Below, piece by piece: positions 10,384 through 20,122 of a stretch of 64,000 bases of DNA (position 1 is its first letter; each line of letters starts with the position of its first letter). The translations under genes were made by a program, and so were the position numbers. Source of the stretch: Mycobacterium sp. ITM-2016-00318 (GTDB lineage: Bacteria; Actinomycetota; Actinomycetes; Mycobacteriales; Mycobacteriaceae); NCBI RefSeq assembly GCF_002968285.2, contig NZ_CP134400.1, positions 3,286,001 to 3,350,000 of the forward strand, given 5' to 3'. The notes beneath the pieces are model-generated. The model had not been told where the DNA came from. It worked only from the letters and a program-made list of their open reading frames with translations, and made no database searches.

Positions 10384-11934
10384 GTGAGCCCCACACATAC
10401 CGGTTATCAGGCCCCCGCCGTCACCGTCAGCTCGTCGCTTCCCAAGCGCAAAGCCGATAAGGCGGTGCTGATCGTGCCCGTGGTCAGCGGAAGTGACGAC
10501 GACGCGAAAGCGACCGTCCTCGCCACCCCGTTTTTGGACGCCAAAGCCGTCGGCGAGATCGAGGTGGCCCTCGAGTCGCTGAGCGCCAAGGGCGGCTCCG
10601 AGCAGGTGACCAGGGTGGTCGCACCCTCCCTGCCGGTCGGCAGCGTGCTGGCGGTAGGCCTCGGCAAGACCCGCGAAGACTGGCCTTCAGACGTGATCCG
10701 GCGCGCCGCGGGCGTGGCTGGCCGCTCGCTGAACGGCACCGAGGCGGTCATCACCACGCTGTCGGACATCGATCTGGAGGCCGCGATCGAGGGGTTGATC
10801 CTCGGCGCATACCGGTTCAGCGAATTCCGCAGCGACAAGACCGCGCCGAAGGACAAGGGCCTGCGCGAGATCACCGCTTTGACGGCCGACACCAAGGCCA
10901 GAACGAAGACGCAGGCAGCGCGGGCCACCGATATCGCGACGGCCGTGGCCACGGCACGCGATTTCGTCAACACTCCCCCGTCGCATCTCTTCCCCGACGA
11001 ATTCGCCAAGCGCGCAAGGGCTTTGGGCGAGGCTGCCGGCCTAGATGTCGAGGTGCTCGACGACAAGGCGCTGGCGAAGGCCGGCTACGGCGGCGTGATC
11101 GGCGTCGGCAAGGGGTCTTCGCGCCCGCCACGTCTGGTTCGGTTGTCCCACAAGGGCGCCAAGCGTTCGCGCACGCGAGGAGCACGAAAACATTCAGCCA
11201 AGCGCGTCGCGCTGGTCGGCAAGGGCATCACATTCGACACCGGCGGCATCTCGATCAAGCCCGCGGCCAACATGCATCACATGACGTCGGACATGGGCGG
11301 CGCGGCGGCCGTCATCGCGACGGTGGTGCTGGCCGCAAAGCAGAACCTGCCGATCGACGTGATCGCCACCGTGCCGATGGCGGAGAACATGCCGTCGGCG
11401 ACAGCCCAGCGACCCGGCGACGTGCTGACCCAGTACGGCGGAATCACCGTCGAGGTGCTCAACACCGACGCCGAGGGCCGGTTGATCCTCGCCGACGCGA
11501 TCGTGCGGGCATGCGAGGACGATCCCGACTACCTGATCGAGACGTCGACGCTGACCGGCGCGCAGACCGTCGCGCTCGGCGCCCGCACACCTGGCGTGAT
11601 GGGATCCGACGAGTTCCGTGACCGGGTCGCGAGGCTGTCGCAGGAGGTCGGCGAGAACGGCTGGCCCATGCCACTTCCCGAGGAACTCAAGGACGATTTG
11701 AAGTCGACGGTCGCCGATCTGGCCAACGTCAGCGGGTCCCGGTATGCGGGCATGCTCGTCGCGGGCACCTATTTGCGTGAGTTCGTCGCCGACGGAGTGT
11801 CCTGGGCTCACATCGACATCGCCGCGCCCGCCTACAACACCGGCGGCCCTTGGGGTTACAACGGCAAGGGCGGCACCGGCGTGCCGACCCGCACAATGTT
11901 CGCGGTGCTCGAAGATATAGCCGCGAGCGGCTGA
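10384..11934 (+). CDS. pepB: Leucyl aminopeptidase (M17 family)
   Basis: 516-residue cytosolic di-metal aminopeptidase. The M17 signature [10 protein letters not shown] lies near residues 360-369. The metal and catalytic segment [16 protein letters not shown] is at about 278-293, and [16 protein letters not shown] lies between them and the C-terminus. The N-terminal third is the usual macro-like domain. The start is GTG, 18 bp after the cyclase. The last seven codons fall within the first unit of a 25-bp tandem repeat shared with the convergent ephD end. Confidence 0.93.
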   Translation: MSPTHTGYQAPAVTVSSSLPKRKADKAVLIVPVVSGSDDDAKATVLATPFLDAKAVGEIEVALESLSAKGGSEQVTRVVAPSLPVGSVLAVGLGKTREDWPSDVIRRAAGVAGRSLNGTEAVITTLSDIDLEAAIEGLILGAYRFSEFRSDKTAPKDKGLREITALTADTKARTKTQAARATDIATAVATARDFVNTPPSHLFPDEFAKRARALGEAAGLDVEVLDDKALAKAGYGGVIGVGKGSSRPPRLVRLSHKGAKRSRTRGARKHSAKRVALVGKGITFDTGGISIKPAANMHHMTSDMGGAAAVIATVVLAAKQNLPIDVIATVPMAENMPSATAQRPGDVLTQYGGITVEVLNTDAEGRLILADAIVRACEDDPDYLIETSTLTGAQTVALGARTPGVMGSDEFRDRVARLSQEVGENGWPMPLPEELKDDLKSTVADLANVSGSRYAGMLVAGTYLREFVADGVSWAHIDIAAPAYNTGGPWGYNGKGGTGVPTRTMFAVLEDIAASG

Positions 11935-11984
11935 TTCAGGCATAGCCGCGAGCGGCTGATCCGGGCATAGCCGCGAGCGGCTAG
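11917..11984. repeat. Three-copy 25-bp tandem repeat joining two convergent genes
   Basis: The unit ATAGCCGCGAGCGGCTGA plus 7 bases starts at 11917, 11942 and 11967. Each unit carries the hairpin AGCCGC-ga-GCGGCT. Unit 1 encodes the pepB C-terminus and stop; unit 3 carries the ephD stop on the other strand. Three stacked hairpins between convergent genes suggest a terminator that has been expanded by slippage. Confidence 0.85.
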
Positions 11985-13744
11985 ACGAGCTTCTTACGGG
12001 CCGTGCTCCGCATGACCTGCGGAGCGATCCGCGACGTGCCGTAGAGCAGGTACGCCTCAGGGGTGATCGGCCGGATCGGCTTGTTCTTCCTCACCGCGGT
12101 GACGATCGCCTTGGCGGCCTTGTCCGGACCGTGGCGCCGCAGCCGGAACGACCTCTGCAACTGTTCTCGTCGTTTCTCGACACTCTCGTCTGACCGGCCG
12201 GGCACGTCGAACCGGGTGTTGGTCAGGATGTTGGTGTCGGTGGTGCCCGGACAGATCGTGGTCAGCCCGACGCCCGCGTCGTCGAGTTCCGCGCGCAGAC
12301 AGTCGGAGAACATGTAGACCGCCGCCTTGGACGTGCAGTAGGCGTTGAGCGTCTTCGACGGCGAGTAGGCGGCCATCGAAGCGACGTTGACGATGTGGCC
12401 ACCCGTGCCGCGCTCGACGAGGCGCCTGCCGAATGCCCTGCAACCGTTGACGACACCGCCGAGATTGATGTCGAGAACGCGCTCCCACTGGTCGGCTGGC
12501 GTGTCGAGGAACTCCCCCGCCTGGCCGACGCCCGCGTTGTTCACGACGATGTCGGGCACGCCGTGTTCGGCGCACACCTGTTCGGCGAACCGCTCGACGG
12601 CTTCGGCGTCGGACACATCGAGCACATACGGGTGCGCGATGCCGCCGCGCTCGACGATGTGCGCCGCGGTCTCCTTGGCGGTGGCCTCGTCGATGTCGCT
12701 CACGATCAGTTCGGCGCCGTCGCGGGCGAACGCCAGGGCCGTCTCCCTGCCGATGCCGCTGCCGGCTCCGGTGACCGACACCAGCGTGTCGCCGAAGGCC
12801 GCGCGCTTGCGGCCGACCTCCGCTCGCAGCAGCGCCCGGCTCGCGGGCCTGCCTTCGAGATGGTCGACCAGTTCGCCGACGGCGGCGGCCAGCACCTGCG
12901 GATGCGACATCGGCGACCAGTGGCCGGCGTTGATGTCGCGACGCCACAGCCGCGGCACCCAGCGCGACAGGTCGTCGAACCCATGCGGCCGCACCACCGG
13001 GTCCTTCGCCGCGACCACCAACTGCACCGGCACGCTGACGTAGCGGTCGGCGGAGAACGTGGTCGGTGGCGCAACCGCGAGCGAGCGGTAGATCTTCAGG
13101 GAGTTGACGAGGTCGACGGCGGCGGTGTCACTGCGGAAGCGCTGTCCTGCGGGGACACGGTCGGTGAGCAGCTTGTTGTCGCGCACGCGCATCAGGCCCC
13201 TGAACACCGCGGGCGCGAGCACCGGCGCCGCGAACGGGTACCAGTACGTCAGCCGCAGAAGCCGGTCTATCGCCCGGGCGAACTGGACGGGACGGTATGG
13301 CCGCTTGAGGCTGTCGAAGATATAGCCGCCGTAGTGGGAGATGCCGGGACCCGACGCCGAGGTGAACGACGCCACCCGCTCGGCTGCCCCCGGCCTGCTC
13401 AGGTATTCCCAGGCCGAGACCGAACCCCAGTCGTGGCCGAGCAGATGAACGGGTTCGCCGGGGCTCGTGGCGGCGATCACCGCGCCGAGATCGTCGGCGA
13501 GCTTGGAGATCGTGTACGCCGAAATCGGTTTGGGCACTGACGATTTGCCGACACCGCGATTGTCGTACCGGACGATGCGGAATCGGTCGGCGAGCCGCGG
13601 GACCACGCCGTCCCACAGCACGTGCGAGTCGGGCCAGCCGTGCGCCATCACCAGCGTCGGCCCGTCAGGGTTGCCCTGCTCGTACACGGCGATGCGGACA
13701 CCGTCGGCGCTGTCGACGAATCGTTCGGCGATCGTGTCCCCCAC
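11981..13744 (-). CDS. ephD: EphD-type fusion: alpha/beta hydrolase plus short-chain dehydrogenase
   Basis: 587 residues in two enzyme domains. Residues 1-300 form an epoxide-hydrolase-like alpha/beta hydrolase, with the HGWPDS oxyanion motif and LLGHDWGSVSAW carrying the Asp nucleophile. Residues from about 320 form an SDR, with VTGAGSGIGRETALAFARDG for NAD(P) binding and the catalytic YCTSK. M. tuberculosis EphD (Rv2214c) has the same fusion and length (592). The start is GTG 13744. It follows the upstream minus-strand gene by 10 bp, so the two are probably co-transcribed. Confidence 0.9.
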   Translation of the reverse strand: MGDTIAERFVDSADGVRIAVYEQGNPDGPTLVMAHGWPDSHVLWDGVVPRLADRFRIVRYDNRGVGKSSVPKPISAYTISKLADDLGAVIAATSPGEPVHLLGHDWGSVSAWEYLSRPGAAERVASFTSASGPGISHYGGYIFDSLKRPYRPVQFARAIDRLLRLTYWYPFAAPVLAPAVFRGLMRVRDNKLLTDRVPAGQRFRSDTAAVDLVNSLKIYRSLAVAPPTTFSADRYVSVPVQLVVAAKDPVVRPHGFDDLSRWVPRLWRRDINAGHWSPMSHPQVLAAAVGELVDHLEGRPASRALLRAEVGRKRAAFGDTLVSVTGAGSGIGRETALAFARDGAELIVSDIDEATAKETAAHIVERGGIAHPYVLDVSDAEAVERFAEQVCAEHGVPDIVVNNAGVGQAGEFLDTPADQWERVLDINLGGVVNGCRAFGRRLVERGTGGHIVNVASMAAYSPSKTLNAYCTSKAAVYMFSDCLRAELDDAGVGLTTICPGTTDTNILTNTRFDVPGRSDESVEKRREQLQRSFRLRRHGPDKAAKAIVTAVRKNKPIRPITPEAYLLYGTSRIAPQVMRSTARKKLV

Positions 13745-13754
13745 GACCAGTACC

Positions 13755-14204
13755 CTAACTGTCTTCCAGCTCCCGTCGGGCAGCGCGTTCGCGTTCGATG
13801 CGGCGCTTCGCGTCGTAATCGCGCATGCGCTGCGGGTAGCCGACTTTCTGCACGTCGTAGACCGGGATCTTGAGCCGGTCGGCCAGCCGTTTGGCGCCGG
13901 CATCGCCGCCCGCGCGCCGCCGCGTCCATTCACCGTCGCCGGCCACCAGCACCGCCGTCACGTCGGTGACGGTGGTCTTCGGCTCGATGAATGCCTCGAC
14001 TCCGCTGCGTTCGGTGACCCACTGCCGCATGTAGGCCAGATCGGCCGCGGGATCGTTGCCGCTCCCACGCGCTGAGCGGCCGCGCCGAAGCCTGCCCAAC
14101 AGTCCCAAGTGCGTGCCGCCTTCCGGAGCTCCCGCGCTCCACCTCTTTCGATAGTGCCAGAGCAAAAGCTCGTCAGGTCTGGGGCGAGCGGTCGGGCTCG
14201 ACAT
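13755..14204 (-). CDS. Conserved hypothetical protein, Arg-rich, upstream of ephD
   Basis: 149 residues; I do not recognise a named family. The protein begins [22 protein letters not shown] and ends with a basic helix ([20 protein letters not shown]). The middle contains [39 protein letters not shown]. It looks cytosolic. It lies between ephD (10 bp downstream, same strand) and divergent dlaT (60 bp), and a long reading frame with GC-rich third positions supports it being real. Confidence 0.7.
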   Translation of the reverse strand: MSSPTARPRPDELLLWHYRKRWSAGAPEGGTHLGLLGRLRRGRSARGSGNDPAADLAYMRQWVTERSGVEAFIEPKTTVTDVTAVLVAGDGEWTRRRAGGDAGAKRLADRLKIPVYDVQKVGYPQRMRDYDAKRRIERERAARRELEDS

Positions 14205-14264
14205 GACAGGATGGGAACCGGCATTGAATCCGTGACGACCAACCGTTCGAGGGAGTCAACAGAC

Positions 14265-16163
14265 ATGGCAACTTCCGTCGAGATGCCGGCACTCGGTGAG
14301 AGCGTCACCGAGGGGACGGTCACCCGCTGGCTCAAGCAAGAGGGTGACACGGTGGAGATGGATGAGCCGCTGCTCGAGGTGTCCACTGACAAGGTCGACA
14401 CCGAGATCCCGTCCCCGGCCGCGGGCGTGCTGAAGAAGATCGTCGCCCAGGAGGACGACACGGTCGAGGTCGGCGGCGAGCTGGCGGTGATCGGCGACGC
14501 GGACGAAGACTCCGGTGGCGACGACTCCGGTGGCGAAGATTCCGGCGGCGGCGAGGACTCGAAGTCCGAGGAGCCTGCCGAAAAGCCTGCCGAGGAGGAG
14601 AAGCCGGCCGAGGAGTCCGACGCGCAGTCCGAGCCGGCCGCGGAGGAGCAAGAGGAACCGGAGCAAGAGGAACCCGAGCCGGAGAAGAAGTCGGAGTCCG
14701 AGGAGAAGCCCGCGGCGTCGTCGGGCGGCGGGGAGGGGACCCCGGTGCTGATGCCCGAGCTGGGTGAGTCGGTCACCGAGGGCACGGTCACGCGCTGGCT
14801 GAAGAAGGTCGGCGACAGCGTCGAGGTGGACGAGCCGCTGGTTGAGGTGTCCACCGACAAAGTCGATACCGAGATCCCCTCACCGGTGGCCGGCACCTTG
14901 GTGAGCATCACCGCCGAGGAGGACGACACCGTCGCCGTCGGTGGCGAGCTCGCCAAGGTCGGCGACGCCGATGCCGCCTCCGCGCAGAAGCCAGAGCCCA
15001 AGCCGGAACCCGAAGAAGAGCCCAAAGAGGAGCCGAAGGAAGAGGCCGAGCCGGAACCCGAACCAGAGCCCGAACCGGAGCCGGAGCCGGAACCCGAGCC
15101 CAAGAAAGAAGCCAAAGAAGAGCCGAAGGAAGAGGCCAAGCCCGAACCGAAGCCTGAACCGAAACCGGAACCCGAAGCCGAATCGAAGGAGCCGCCGAAA
15201 GCCGCTGGCGAACCGTCAGGTGACGGCGCTCCGTATGTGACCCCGCTGGTGCGAAAGTTGGCCAGCGAGAACGACATCGACCTCGGCTCGGTCAAGGGCA
15301 GCGGTGTCGGCGGGCGCATTCGAAAGCAGGACGTGCTCGCCGCGGCTGAGGCCAAGAAGGCACCGGCGCAGGAGGCTCCCGCCGAAGCGAAGCCGTCCGC
15401 ACCGGCGGCGAAAGCCGAACCGGCGGCCGCCTTGGCGCATCTGCGCGGTACCAAGCAGAAGGCCAACCGCATTCGGCAGATCACCGCGAAGAAGACGCGC
15501 GAATCTCTGCAGCAGACAGCGCAATTGACGCAGACCCACGAGGTCGACATGACCAAGATCGTGGCGCTGCGCGCGCGGGCTAAGGCCAGCTTCGCCGAAC
15601 GCGAGGGCGTCAACCTGACGTACCTGCCGTTCATCGCAGTGGCCGTCGTCGACGCGTTGAAGGCCCACCCGAACGTCAACGCCAGCTACAACGAGGAGAC
15701 CAAGGAGATCACCTACTACGACGCCGAGCATCTCGGCTTCGCGGTGGACACCGAACAGGGACTGCTGTCCCCGGTGATCCACAATGCGGGTGATCTGTCG
15801 CTGGCGGGTCTGGCGCGGGCGATCGCCGACATCGCGGCACGGGCCCGGTCGGGCAATCTCAAGCCGGACGAACTGTCCGGTGGCACCTTCACGATCACCA
15901 ACATCGGGAGCCAGGGTGCGCTGTTCGACACCCCTATCCTGGTGCCGCCGCAGGCGGCGATGCTGGGCACCGGTGCGATCGTCAAGCGCCCCCGTGTGGT
16001 CGTCGACGAGAACGGCAACGAGTCGATCGGCGTTCGGTCGGTCAGCTACCTGCCGCTGACCTACGACCACCGACTGGTGGACGGCGCCGACGCGGGCCGC
16101 TTCGTGACCACGATCAAGCGGCGACTCGAAGAGGGTGCGTTCGAGGCGGACCTGGGGCTGTAG
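14265..16163 (+). CDS. dlaT: Dihydrolipoamide acyltransferase, E2 of 2-oxo acid dehydrogenase complexes
   Basis: 632 residues. Two lipoyl domains come first (about 1-80 and 157-235), each with the lipoylated Lys in [10 protein letters not shown]. An extreme Glu/Pro/Lys linker follows (about 242-318), then the E3-binding domain ([17 protein letters not shown] onward, about 323-360) and the acyltransferase core ending in [13 protein letters not shown], with catalytic His/Asp. In M. tuberculosis this E2 serves pyruvate dehydrogenase and the peroxynitrite reductase system. The start is ATG 14265 behind AGGGAG. lipB and lipA lie just downstream. Confidence 0.93.
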   Translation: MATSVEMPALGESVTEGTVTRWLKQEGDTVEMDEPLLEVSTDKVDTEIPSPAAGVLKKIVAQEDDTVEVGGELAVIGDADEDSGGDDSGGEDSGGGEDSKSEEPAEKPAEEEKPAEESDAQSEPAAEEQEEPEQEEPEPEKKSESEEKPAASSGGGEGTPVLMPELGESVTEGTVTRWLKKVGDSVEVDEPLVEVSTDKVDTEIPSPVAGTLVSITAEEDDTVAVGGELAKVGDADAASAQKPEPKPEPEEEPKEEPKEEAEPEPEPEPEPEPEPEPEPKKEAKEEPKEEAKPEPKPEPKPEPEAESKEPPKAAGEPSGDGAPYVTPLVRKLASENDIDLGSVKGSGVGGRIRKQDVLAAAEAKKAPAQEAPAEAKPSAPAAKAEPAAALAHLRGTKQKANRIRQITAKKTRESLQQTAQLTQTHEVDMTKIVALRARAKASFAEREGVNLTYLPFIAVAVVDALKAHPNVNASYNEETKEITYYDAEHLGFAVDTEQGLLSPVIHNAGDLSLAGLARAIADIAARARSGNLKPDELSGGTFTITNIGSQGALFDTPILVPPQAAMLGTGAIVKRPRVVVDENGNESIGVRSVSYLPLTYDHRLVDGADAGRFVTTIKRRLEEGAFEADLGL

Positions 16164-16169
16164 ACACCA

Positions 16170-17072
16170 GTGGCCACCGTTGCGATCGCGGGGTCGTCGG
16201 GACTGATCGGCTCGGCGCTGGTCTATGGGTTGCGGGCGACCGACCATCGGGTAATGCGCATTGTTCGTCGCGCACCGTCGAATTCCGATGAGGTGTTCTG
16301 GAATCCGGACACCGGCGAGTTCGATGCGGACGCGCTGCGCGGGGTCGACGCCGCGGTCAACATGTGCGGCGTCAGCGTCGGCGCCAAGCGATGGTCGGGC
16401 GCGTTCAAGCAGAGCCTGCGCGACAGCCGGATCGACCCCACCGAGGTGTTGTCGGAGGCCGTGGCCCGGGCCGGCGTCGGTGTGCTCGTCAACGCCAGCG
16501 CGGTCGGATACTACGGCGACACCGGCAACCGGATCGCCGACGAGACCGCCCCGCAGGGCCGCGGCTTTCTGGCGCAGTTGTGCAGGGACTGGGAGGCGGC
16601 AACGGCTCCCGCCCAGCAGGCCGGTGTTCGGGTCGTGCTGACGCGCACCGGTCTGGTGCTGTCGCCGCACGGCGGGATGCTGAGCCGGCTGCGGCCGCTG
16701 TTCTCGCTGGGGCTCGGTGCGCGCCTGGGCAGCGGACGCCAGTACATGCCGTGGATCAGCCTCGAAGACCAGGTCCGCGCCATGCTGTTCGCGATCTTTC
16801 ACGACGACGTGTCGGGCCCCGTCAACTTCACCGGGCCCGCGCCGGTGACGAACTCCGAGTTCACCAAGGCGATGGGCCGGGTGCTGAACCGGCCGACGCC
16901 GATGATGCTGCCGGGGTTCGCGCTGAAGACACTGCTGGGCGAGTTCGCCGAAGAGGGCCTTCTCGGCGGGCAGCGAGCGATCCCGGCGGTGCTCGAACGC
17001 GCCGGATACGAGTTCCGCCACAACACGGTTGGCGAGGCGCTGGCCTACACGACGAGTACCGTCGAATCGTGA
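16170..17072 (+). CDS. NAD-dependent epimerase-like protein, TIGR01777/DUF1731 type (Rv2216-like)
   Basis: 300 residues. The N-terminal Rossmann motif is [23 protein letters not shown] (shown in part). The conserved [14 protein letters not shown] and [12 protein letters not shown] segments follow, with a C-terminal DUF1731 segment around [21 protein letters not shown]. Substrate is unknown. The start is GTG 16170, 6 bp after dlaT. The stop overlaps the lipB GTG by 4 bases, so it belongs to the dlaT-lipB-lipA run. Confidence 0.87.
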   Translation: MATVAIAGSSGLIGSALVYGLRATDHRVMRIVRRAPSNSDEVFWNPDTGEFDADALRGVDAAVNMCGVSVGAKRWSGAFKQSLRDSRIDPTEVLSEAVARAGVGVLVNASAVGYYGDTGNRIADETAPQGRGFLAQLCRDWEAATAPAQQAGVRVVLTRTGLVLSPHGGMLSRLRPLFSLGLGARLGSGRQYMPWISLEDQVRAMLFAIFHDDVSGPVNFTGPAPVTNSEFTKAMGRVLNRPTPMMLPGFALKTLLGEFAEEGLLGGQRAIPAVLERAGYEFRHNTVGEALAYTTSTVES

Positions 17073-17749
17073 GCTCGATCCGGTCGGCAACCGCCCCGAT
17101 CGACGTCCGTCGTCTTGGCACCGTCGACTACTCCGACGCATGGGCGCAGCAGCGCGAACTGGCCGATGCGCGCGTCGCGGGCGGCCCCGACACGCTGCTG
17201 CTACTCGAGCACCCTCCGGTGTATACGGCGGGCAGGCGCACACTGCCCAGCGAAAGACCCAGTGCGTCCACCTCCGATATTCCCGTCATCGACACCGACC
17301 GCGGCGGCAAGATCACTTGGCACGGCCCCGGCCAGTTGGTCGGCTATCCGATCGTTCGTCTGGCCGAACCGCTCGACGTGGTGAACTTCGTTCGGCGCCT
17401 TGAAGAGTCGCTGATCCATGTCTGCGCCGAGCTTGGGCTGGACACCGGTCGTGTGGAGGGCCGTTCGGGGGTGTGGGTCCCCGCGGACGCCACAGGGCCG
17501 GCCCGGAAAGTCGGGGCGATCGGGGTCCGGGTGTCGCGGTCGACGACGCTGCACGGTTTCGCGCTGAACTGCGACTGCGAACTGAACGCGTTCTCGTCGA
17601 TCGTGCCGTGTGGAATCGCCGACGCAGGGGTCACTTCGCTCACGGCGGAACTCGGTCGTCACGTCGGTGTCGACGACGTCATCGACAGGGTGACGACGGC
17701 GGTGTGCGACGCGCTCGACGGCCGCCTGCGGGTAGCGTCGACGTCGTGA
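17069..17749 (+). CDS. lipB: Lipoyl(octanoyl) transferase
   Basis: 226 residues. LipB moves octanoyl from acyl-carrier protein to the lipoyl domains of E2 or H proteins. Motifs are [12 protein letters not shown], the catalytic Lys in ARKVGAIGV (about 147) and the catalytic Cys in [13 protein letters not shown] (about 181). The start is GTG 17069, inside the 4-base overlap with the preceding gene. The stop overlaps the lipA GTG. Confidence 0.94.
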   Translation: MSSIRSATAPIDVRRLGTVDYSDAWAQQRELADARVAGGPDTLLLLEHPPVYTAGRRTLPSERPSASTSDIPVIDTDRGGKITWHGPGQLVGYPIVRLAEPLDVVNFVRRLEESLIHVCAELGLDTGRVEGRSGVWVPADATGPARKVGAIGVRVSRSTTLHGFALNCDCELNAFSSIVPCGIADAGVTSLTAELGRHVGVDDVIDRVTTAVCDALDGRLRVASTS

Positions 17750-18687
17750 CTGTCGCGCCTGAAGGTAGGAGACTGCTGCGTCTCGAGGTGCGCAACGCCG
17801 AGACACCGATCGAGCGCAAGCCGCCGTGGATCAAGACCAGGATGAAGACCGGGCCGGAGTACACGCAGCTGAAGAACCTGGTCCGCCGCGAGGGTCTACA
17901 CACCGTCTGCGAGGAAGCGGGTTGTCCCAACATCTACGAGTGCTGGGAGGACCGCGAGGCGACGTTTCTGATCGGCGGCGAGCAGTGCACCCGTCGCTGC
18001 GACTTCTGCCAGATCGACACCGGCAAGCCGGCTGAGTTGGACCGCGACGAGCCGCGCAGGGTCGCCGAGAGCGTCGCCACCATGGGCCTCCGGTACGCGA
18101 CCGTAACCGGCGTCGCCCGAGACGACCTGCCCGACGGCGGCGCGTGGCTGTATGCCGAGACGGTGCGCTATATCAAGAAGCTGAACCCGGACACCGGTGT
18201 GGAACTGCTGATTCCCGATTTCAACGGTGAACCGGCCTTGCTCGAGCAGGTCTTCGAATCGCGGCCGGAAGTGTTGGCGCACAACGTCGAAACTGTGCCG
18301 CGGATCTTCAAGCGGATTCGGCCTGCGTTCCGATACGACCGGAGCTTGGCCGTGATTACCGCCGCGCGGGACTACGGGCTGGTCACCAAGAGCAACTTGA
18401 TTCTCGGTATGGGCGAGACCACCGACGAGGTGCGCACGGCGCTGACGGATTTGCTCGACGCGGGCTGCGACATCGTCACGATCACCCAGTACCTGCGGCC
18501 GTCGGCGCGCCACCATCCGGTCGAGCGGTGGGTTCATCCCGACGAGTTCGTCGAGCATGCGGCGTTCGCGGAGACACTCGGTTTCGCCGGCGTGCTCACC
18601 GGACCGCTGGTGCGGTCGTCGTACCGGGCGGGTCGGCTCTACTCCAAGGCAGCGGGCTCGAGGGTTTCGCAGCCACCCGTATCCTGA
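17746..18687 (+). CDS. lipA: Lipoyl synthase (radical SAM)
   Basis: 313 residues. LipA inserts two sulfurs into protein-bound octanoyl groups. The auxiliary-cluster cysteines are in [12 protein letters not shown] (55-66). The radical-SAM CxxxCxxC is CTRRCDFC (about 81-88). The C-terminal RSSY supplies the serine ligand of the auxiliary cluster. The start is GTG 17746, overlapping lipB. Substrate-making (lipB), sulfur insertion (lipA) and the lipoylated acceptor (dlaT) are thus adjacent. Confidence 0.95.
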   Translation: MTVAPEGRRLLRLEVRNAETPIERKPPWIKTRMKTGPEYTQLKNLVRREGLHTVCEEAGCPNIYECWEDREATFLIGGEQCTRRCDFCQIDTGKPAELDRDEPRRVAESVATMGLRYATVTGVARDDLPDGGAWLYAETVRYIKKLNPDTGVELLIPDFNGEPALLEQVFESRPEVLAHNVETVPRIFKRIRPAFRYDRSLAVITAARDYGLVTKSNLILGMGETTDEVRTALTDLLDAGCDIVTITQYLRPSARHHPVERWVHPDEFVEHAAFAETLGFAGVLTGPLVRSSYRAGRLYSKAAGSRVSQPPVS

Positions 18688-18691
18688 TCTG

Positions 18692-19444
18692 ATGGCGAAG
18701 ACCCGCAACAAAGCCGAGCAGAAGGCCGCGAAGGCCGAGGCGAAGGCCACTCGTAAAGAGGCATCCAAGCAGCGTCGTGGTCAGCTGTGGCAGGCGTTCA
18801 AGATCCAGCGCAAGGAGGACAAGCGCCTTCTGCCGTACATGATCGGCGCGTTCGTGCTGATCGTGGCGGCTTCCGTGGTGGCGGGCGTGTTCGTGGGCGG
18901 GTTCACGATGTTCACGCTGATCCCCCTCGGCGTGGTGCTCGGCGCGCTGGTCGCGTTCATCATCTTCGCCCGCAGGGCGCAGAAGTCGGTGTATCGCAAG
19001 GCAGAGGGCCAGGCGGGTGCGGCGGCGTGGGCGCTGGAGAATCTGCGAGGAAAGTGGCGGGTGACGCCGGGCGTCGCGGCCACCGGCCATCTGGACGCGG
19101 TGCACCGCGTGATCGGTAGGCCGGGGGTGATCTTCGTCGGCGAAGGGTCGGCCGCACGGGTCAAACCGCTACTGGCGCAGGAGAAGAAGCGCACGGCGAG
19201 GCTCATCGGCGAGACGCCGATCTATGACTTCGTGATCGGCAACGGCGAGGGCGAGGTCCCGCTGGGCAAGCTGGAACGTCACTTGACGAAGCTGCCTGCG
19301 AACATCACCGTCAAGCAGATGGATGCGCTGGAGTCTCGGCTGGCCGCGCTGGGCAGCAAGGTCGGACCGGCGGCAATGCCCAAGGGTCCGATGCCCAACG
19401 CAGCGAAGATGCGGGGCATGCAGCGCACGGTGCGCAGGCGCTAG
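18692..19444 (+). CDS. DUF4191 membrane protein (Rv2219-like)
   Basis: 250 residues, the same length as Rv2219. A Lys/Ala-rich cytoplasmic N-terminus (MAKTRNKAEQKAAKAEAKAT) is followed by two transmembrane helices (about 49-71 and 75-93) and a soluble domain. The soluble domain contains AAAWALENLRGKWRVTPGVAATGH and VIFVGEGSAARV. The ATG at 18692 lies 4 bp after the lipA stop, so the two are coupled. Function is unknown; it may act near lipoate metabolism by context only. Confidence 0.85.
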   Translation: MAKTRNKAEQKAAKAEAKATRKEASKQRRGQLWQAFKIQRKEDKRLLPYMIGAFVLIVAASVVAGVFVGGFTMFTLIPLGVVLGALVAFIIFARRAQKSVYRKAEGQAGAAAWALENLRGKWRVTPGVAATGHLDAVHRVIGRPGVIFVGEGSAARVKPLLAQEKKRTARLIGETPIYDFVIGNGEGEVPLGKLERHLTKLPANITVKQMDALESRLAALGSKVGPAAMPKGPMPNAAKMRGMQRTVRRR

Positions 19445-19454
19445 CCTTTCTGCG

Positions 19455-19525
19455 CCCCTTAACGCCCAAACCGACAATTGGGCGGAAAAGTGCGAGTAAC
19501 TCGCACCATTTCGTCGATCTCGACG
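19455..19525. repeat. Intergenic repeat copy 2, with hairpins
   Basis: Second copy of the 64-bp element seen at 5842-5905. It starts with CGCCCAA-accgaca-aTTGGGCG-type pairing (7 bp arms). It adds a second perfect inverted repeat absent from copy 1, TGCGAGT-a-ACTCGCA (19491-19505). It sits between the 3' ends of the Rv2219-like gene and the convergent RDD gene. Confidence 0.7.
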
Positions 19526-19526
19526 A

Positions 19527-20003
19527 CTAGCGCCGCACCACCGCAGTGTTGGTCAGCCGATCATGGATGCCGCGCAGATCGGTGTCGGTGAACAGCGGCG
19601 GCACCACGAGGGCGATCAGCAGCCCACGCGCCAGCGCTCGGCCGAACCCGACGTGCAGACGGTTGTCGACCGGGATGACGATCAGGCCGAGCGCGTACTG
19701 ACCAGGGGTGAACCCGAACAGCCGGACCGACACCGCGCCGATCACGAGCCAGATGACCAGCACCGCGGTGGACAAGATCTGCAGGCTGATCCACCCGAAC
19801 GACATGAGCAGGGCGGCCAGCCCGTAAGCGATCAGCCAGTCGACCAAGAGGGCCCCGATGCGCCTGCCCATCCGAGCCAGCGATTTCGGTCCGTCCTGGG
19901 GTAGACCCAGGCGCTGACCGGGATAATCATTAGGTCGTTGGTCGGTTGGCCCGGACCCGACGGGCGGCGGACCGGACAGCCAGGAACCGAAGCTGGAGGG
20001 CAT
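19527..20003 (-). CDS. RDD-family membrane protein
   Basis: 158 residues with the RDD pattern. RRIGALLVDWLIAYG carries the Arg and Asp in helix 1, a second helix pair lies at about 75-110, and IHDRLTNTAVV carries the C-terminal Asp. A Pro/Gly-rich cytoplasmic N-terminus of 45 residues precedes the domain. Position equals Rv2219A. The start is ATG 20003. RDD proteins are implicated in transport or stress responses, but a specific role cannot be assigned. Confidence 0.85.
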   Translation of the reverse strand: MPSSFGSWLSGPPPVGSGPTDQRPNDYPGQRLGLPQDGPKSLARMGRRIGALLVDWLIAYGLAALLMSFGWISLQILSTAVLVIWLVIGAVSVRLFGFTPGQYALGLIVIPVDNRLHVGFGRALARGLLIALVVPPLFTDTDLRGIHDRLTNTAVVRR

Positions 20004-20031
20004 GGTTTCAGCATAGGTCTGGCGGAATTGC

Positions 20032-20069
20032 GTAACTTCGGCGCAACATGCGGTTGACTGCCGTGCAAC
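20032..20069 (+). promoter_or_regulatory. GlnR-like binding array upstream of glnA1
   Basis: Four half-sites are spaced exactly 11 bp apart: GTAAC (20032), GCAAC (20043), TTGAC (20054) and GCAAC (20065), each separated by 6 bp. The GlnR consensus is GTnAC-n6-GnAAC, so box pair one matches fully and pair two has one mismatch at its first base. The location, about 55 bp before the glnA1 start, fits nitrogen control of glutamine synthetase. Confidence 0.65.
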
Positions 20070-20122
20070 ATCGTGTCCATAGCGTCATTCCGCGGGTTAA
20101 CAAGAAATAAGGAGAGTCTTCA

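Noticed and set aside
13958..15679. 573-residue minus-strand frame opposite dlaT
   Set aside because: It is low-complexity Ser/Gly sequence mirroring the GAG/CCG codons of the DlaT linker; an antisense shadow of a conserved gene.
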